From the NCBI RefSeq assembly GCF_014191355.1, contig NZ_JACHWM010000006.1:1-64000 (forward strand): 64,000 bases of DNA. Direction: 5' to 3'. Under the pieces are notes generated by a model, which was not told the DNA's origin, made no database searches, and worked only from the letters and a program-made list of their open reading frames with translations. The first letter of the stretch is position 1. Each line of letters starts with the position of its first letter. Position numbers and translations under genes: made by a program. This document shows, in pieces, positions 62,504 through 64,000 of the stretch. This DNA comes from Methylobacterium sp. R2-1 (lineage in GTDB: Bacteria; Pseudomonadota; Alphaproteobacteria; Rhizobiales; Beijerinckiaceae).

Positions 62504-64000
62504 TCACTCGGCGGCGGTCGGTCGACGGGCGAGACCGCCGGCGTTGGCGGGCAAACCCGGGCGATACGCATCGTCCAAATGTCTGACTTCTTGCCCTGCC
62601 TCCGGCTCGTCCGCCCCGCCGACGAAGCGGCCGAACAGGCGCACGAACAGCCGCGACAGGTCGTCGACCAAGAGGAAGATCGCCGGCACGAAGACGAGCG
62701 AGAGCCCGGTCGAGACGATCAGCCCGCCGATCACCGCCACCGCCATCGGCGCGCGGAACTCGCCGCCGATGCCGAGCGCCATGGCAGACGGCACCATGCC
62801 GGCGGCCATGGCGATGGTGGTCATCACGATGGGGCGCGCCCGCTTGCGCCCGGCATCGACGATGGCAGTGACGCGATCGACGCCGCGGGCCATCTCTTCG
62901 ATGGCGAAGTCGACCAGCATGATCGCGTTCTTCGTCACCACGCCCATCAGCATCAGGATGCCGATGACGACCGGCATCGAGATCGGCATGTGGAAGACGA
63001 GCAGCCCGAGGATCGCCCCGCCGATCGAGAGCGGAAGCGAGAACAGGATGGTGAGCGGCTGGAGGAAGTTGCCGAACAGCAGCACGAGGACGCCGAACAC
63101 CATCATCAGCCCGGCACCCATGGCGAGCGCGAAGCCCTCGAACACCTCGCCCATGATCTCGGCATCGCCCGTCTGCCGGATGGTCACGCCCTCGGGAAGC
63201 AGGGTCGCGGCGGGCAGCGCCATCACCTGCTCGATAATCGAGCCCAGCGCGTCCGAGCCCTGAAGGTCGCCCTCGACGGCGACGCGGACGGTGCGGTCGT
63301 AGCGGTCGATGGCCGTGGGGCCGCGCCCGAGCGTCAGGTCGGCCACGGTCGCGAGCGGCACCGCCGCGCCCGTCTTCACCGGCACCTTCAAGCTGGCGAT
63401 CTCGGGCAGTTGCCCGCGCAAGCGTTCGGGCAGCATCACCCGGATCGGGATCTGGCGATCCTTGGCGTTGAACTTGGCGAGATTGGCCGCGATGTCGCCG
63501 ATGGTGCCGACCCGCACCGTCTCGGCGATGACGTCGGTCGAGACGCCGAGATCGGCGGCCACGCCCGGTTTGGGGGTGATGCGGAGCTCGGTGCGGTCGA
63601 GGGGTGCGGTCGAGATCACGTTGACGAGGTGGGGCACGCCCATGGCCTCGCGCTGGAGGCGGGCGGCCACATCGGCGACCACCGCCTTGTCGGGGCCCGA
63701 GACGATCAGCGCAAATTCCCGCTGCCCGCCCTCCTGCAGTGACCAGAAGCGGATGTCGGGCACCTGCCGCAGGATGTTCGCGATCTTGAGATCGACCTGC
63801 TTCTGGGTCAGCGCCCGCTCGCTCTTCGGGGTGAGGTTGACGGTGAGGCTTGCCAGCCGCACCTCCTTCTTGCCCGGAAGCTGGCGCCCCCCATCGACGA
63901 AGACGCTTCTGACTTCCGGCATCGCCCGGATCGTCTCGACGATGCCGTCGGAGACGCGGCTCGTGTCGTCGAGCCGGGCCCCGGGGGGCAGCTCGACCAC
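62504..64000 (-). CDS. RND (HAE1/AcrB-like) efflux transporter, C-terminal part
   Basis: Partial gene of at least 498 residues; the start is beyond base 64000. It shows porter subdomains (LRITPKPGVAADLGVSTDVIAETVRVGTIGDIAANL, VPLATVADLTLGRGPTAIDRYDR), then the second membrane half: VFGVLVLLFGNFLQPLTILFSLPLSIGGAILGLLVF, IGILMLMGVVTKNAIMLVDFAIEE with the proton-relay Lys, ARPIVMTTIAMAAGMVPSAMALG and a final helix before LLVDDLSRLFVRLF. It exports drugs, solvents or other hydrophobic compounds across both membranes with a periplasmic adaptor and outer-membrane channel, which must be encoded outside the window. The last ~45 residues are an unconserved tail. Confidence 0.93.
   Translation of the reverse strand: MVELPPGARLDDTSRVSDGIVETIRAMPEVRSVFVDGGRQLPGKKEVRLASLTVNLTPKSERALTQKQVDLKIANILRQVPDIRFWSLQEGGQREFALIVSGPDKAVVADVAARLQREAMGVPHLVNVISTAPLDRTELRITPKPGVAADLGVSTDVIAETVRVGTIGDIAANLAKFNAKDRQIPIRVMLPERLRGQLPEIASLKVPVKTGAAVPLATVADLTLGRGPTAIDRYDRTVRVAVEGDLQGSDALGSIIEQVMALPAATLLPEGVTIRQTGDAEIMGEVFEGFALAMGAGLMMVFGVLVLLFGNFLQPLTILFSLPLSIGGAILGLLVFHMPISMPVVIGILMLMGVVTKNAIMLVDFAIEEMARGVDRVTAIVDAGRKRARPIVMTTIAMAAGMVPSAMALGIGGEFRAPMAVAVIGGLIVSTGLSLVFVPAIFLLVDDLSRLFVRLFGRFVGGADEPEAGQEVRHLDDAYRPGLPANAGGLARRPTAAE

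Overview
The window comes from a GC-rich alphaproteobacterium of the order Hyphomicrobiales, most likely the Methylobacterium/Methylorubrum extorquens group. This rests on the rpsF-rpsR-DUF2232-rplI-dnaB-alr-radA-cvpA-purF gene order, Irr-type iron control boxes upstream of a suf operon, an Omp25/31-type porin, DUF6894 and TGSI-type small proteins, and a short DHFR-like protein that matches dihydromethanopterin reductase (DmrA), a marker of methylotrophs using tetrahydromethanopterin. No rRNA, tRNA, CRISPR array or transposase gene was seen.

Layout. 1-4 kb: start of a porin, a DEAD-box RNA helicase with a 12-bp repeat expansion, and a diguanylate cyclase. 4.1-11.8 kb: a minus-strand Fe-S assembly operon (cysteine desulfurase, sufB, small Cys-pair protein, sufC, sufD, sufS, sufT, sufA) headed by two ICE/Irr-like palindromes at 11946-11980. 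A degenerate Uma2 nuclease lies between sufA and sufT. 12-20 kb: an alpha/beta hydrolase, a giant Pls/PosA-type NRPS-like protein, and a three-gene unit (NrtR-like Nudix-winged-helix protein, SPFH protein, divergent NAD-kinase-like protein) with its own palindrome-bearing promoter. 20-22.7 kb: small secreted and hypothetical proteins. 22.8-30 kb: an acidic amino-acid ABC transporter (gltIJKL-like), an alginate-export-type porin and an aspartate ammonia-lyase with a histone-H1-like tail, which together look like an Asp/Glu uptake and catabolism module. 30-35 kb: PRISE-type reductase, GntP permease, GNAT, then a ~0.78-kb element bounded by inverted repeats and a target duplication but lacking a transposase. 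35-41 kb: ZnuD-like TonB receptor with tandem operator-like boxes, a peptide-deformylase homologue that has lost metal ligands, small secreted proteins, a cold-shock protein and DUF6481.

41-58 kb is conserved housekeeping on the plus strand: S6, S18, DUF2232, L9, DnaB, an unusual DnaB-N/DUF29 fusion, alanine racemase, RadA, CvpA, PurF, SDR, DmrA, UbiE, UbiB and CoaBC. 58-64 kb holds a disordered small protein, a FemAB-like transferase, an agmatinase-family ureohydrolase, an HD-GYP protein and the C-terminal part of an RND pump.

The best candidates for something undescribed are the NrtR-like/SPFH/NAD-kinase-like unit, the DnaB-N-DUF29 fusion next to dnaB, the TIR/TSD-bounded cargo element, and the small Cys-pair protein embedded in the suf operon with no ordinary start codon. 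Multi-hairpin intergenic repeats occur after rplI and after the ureohydrolase gene, in opposite orientations.
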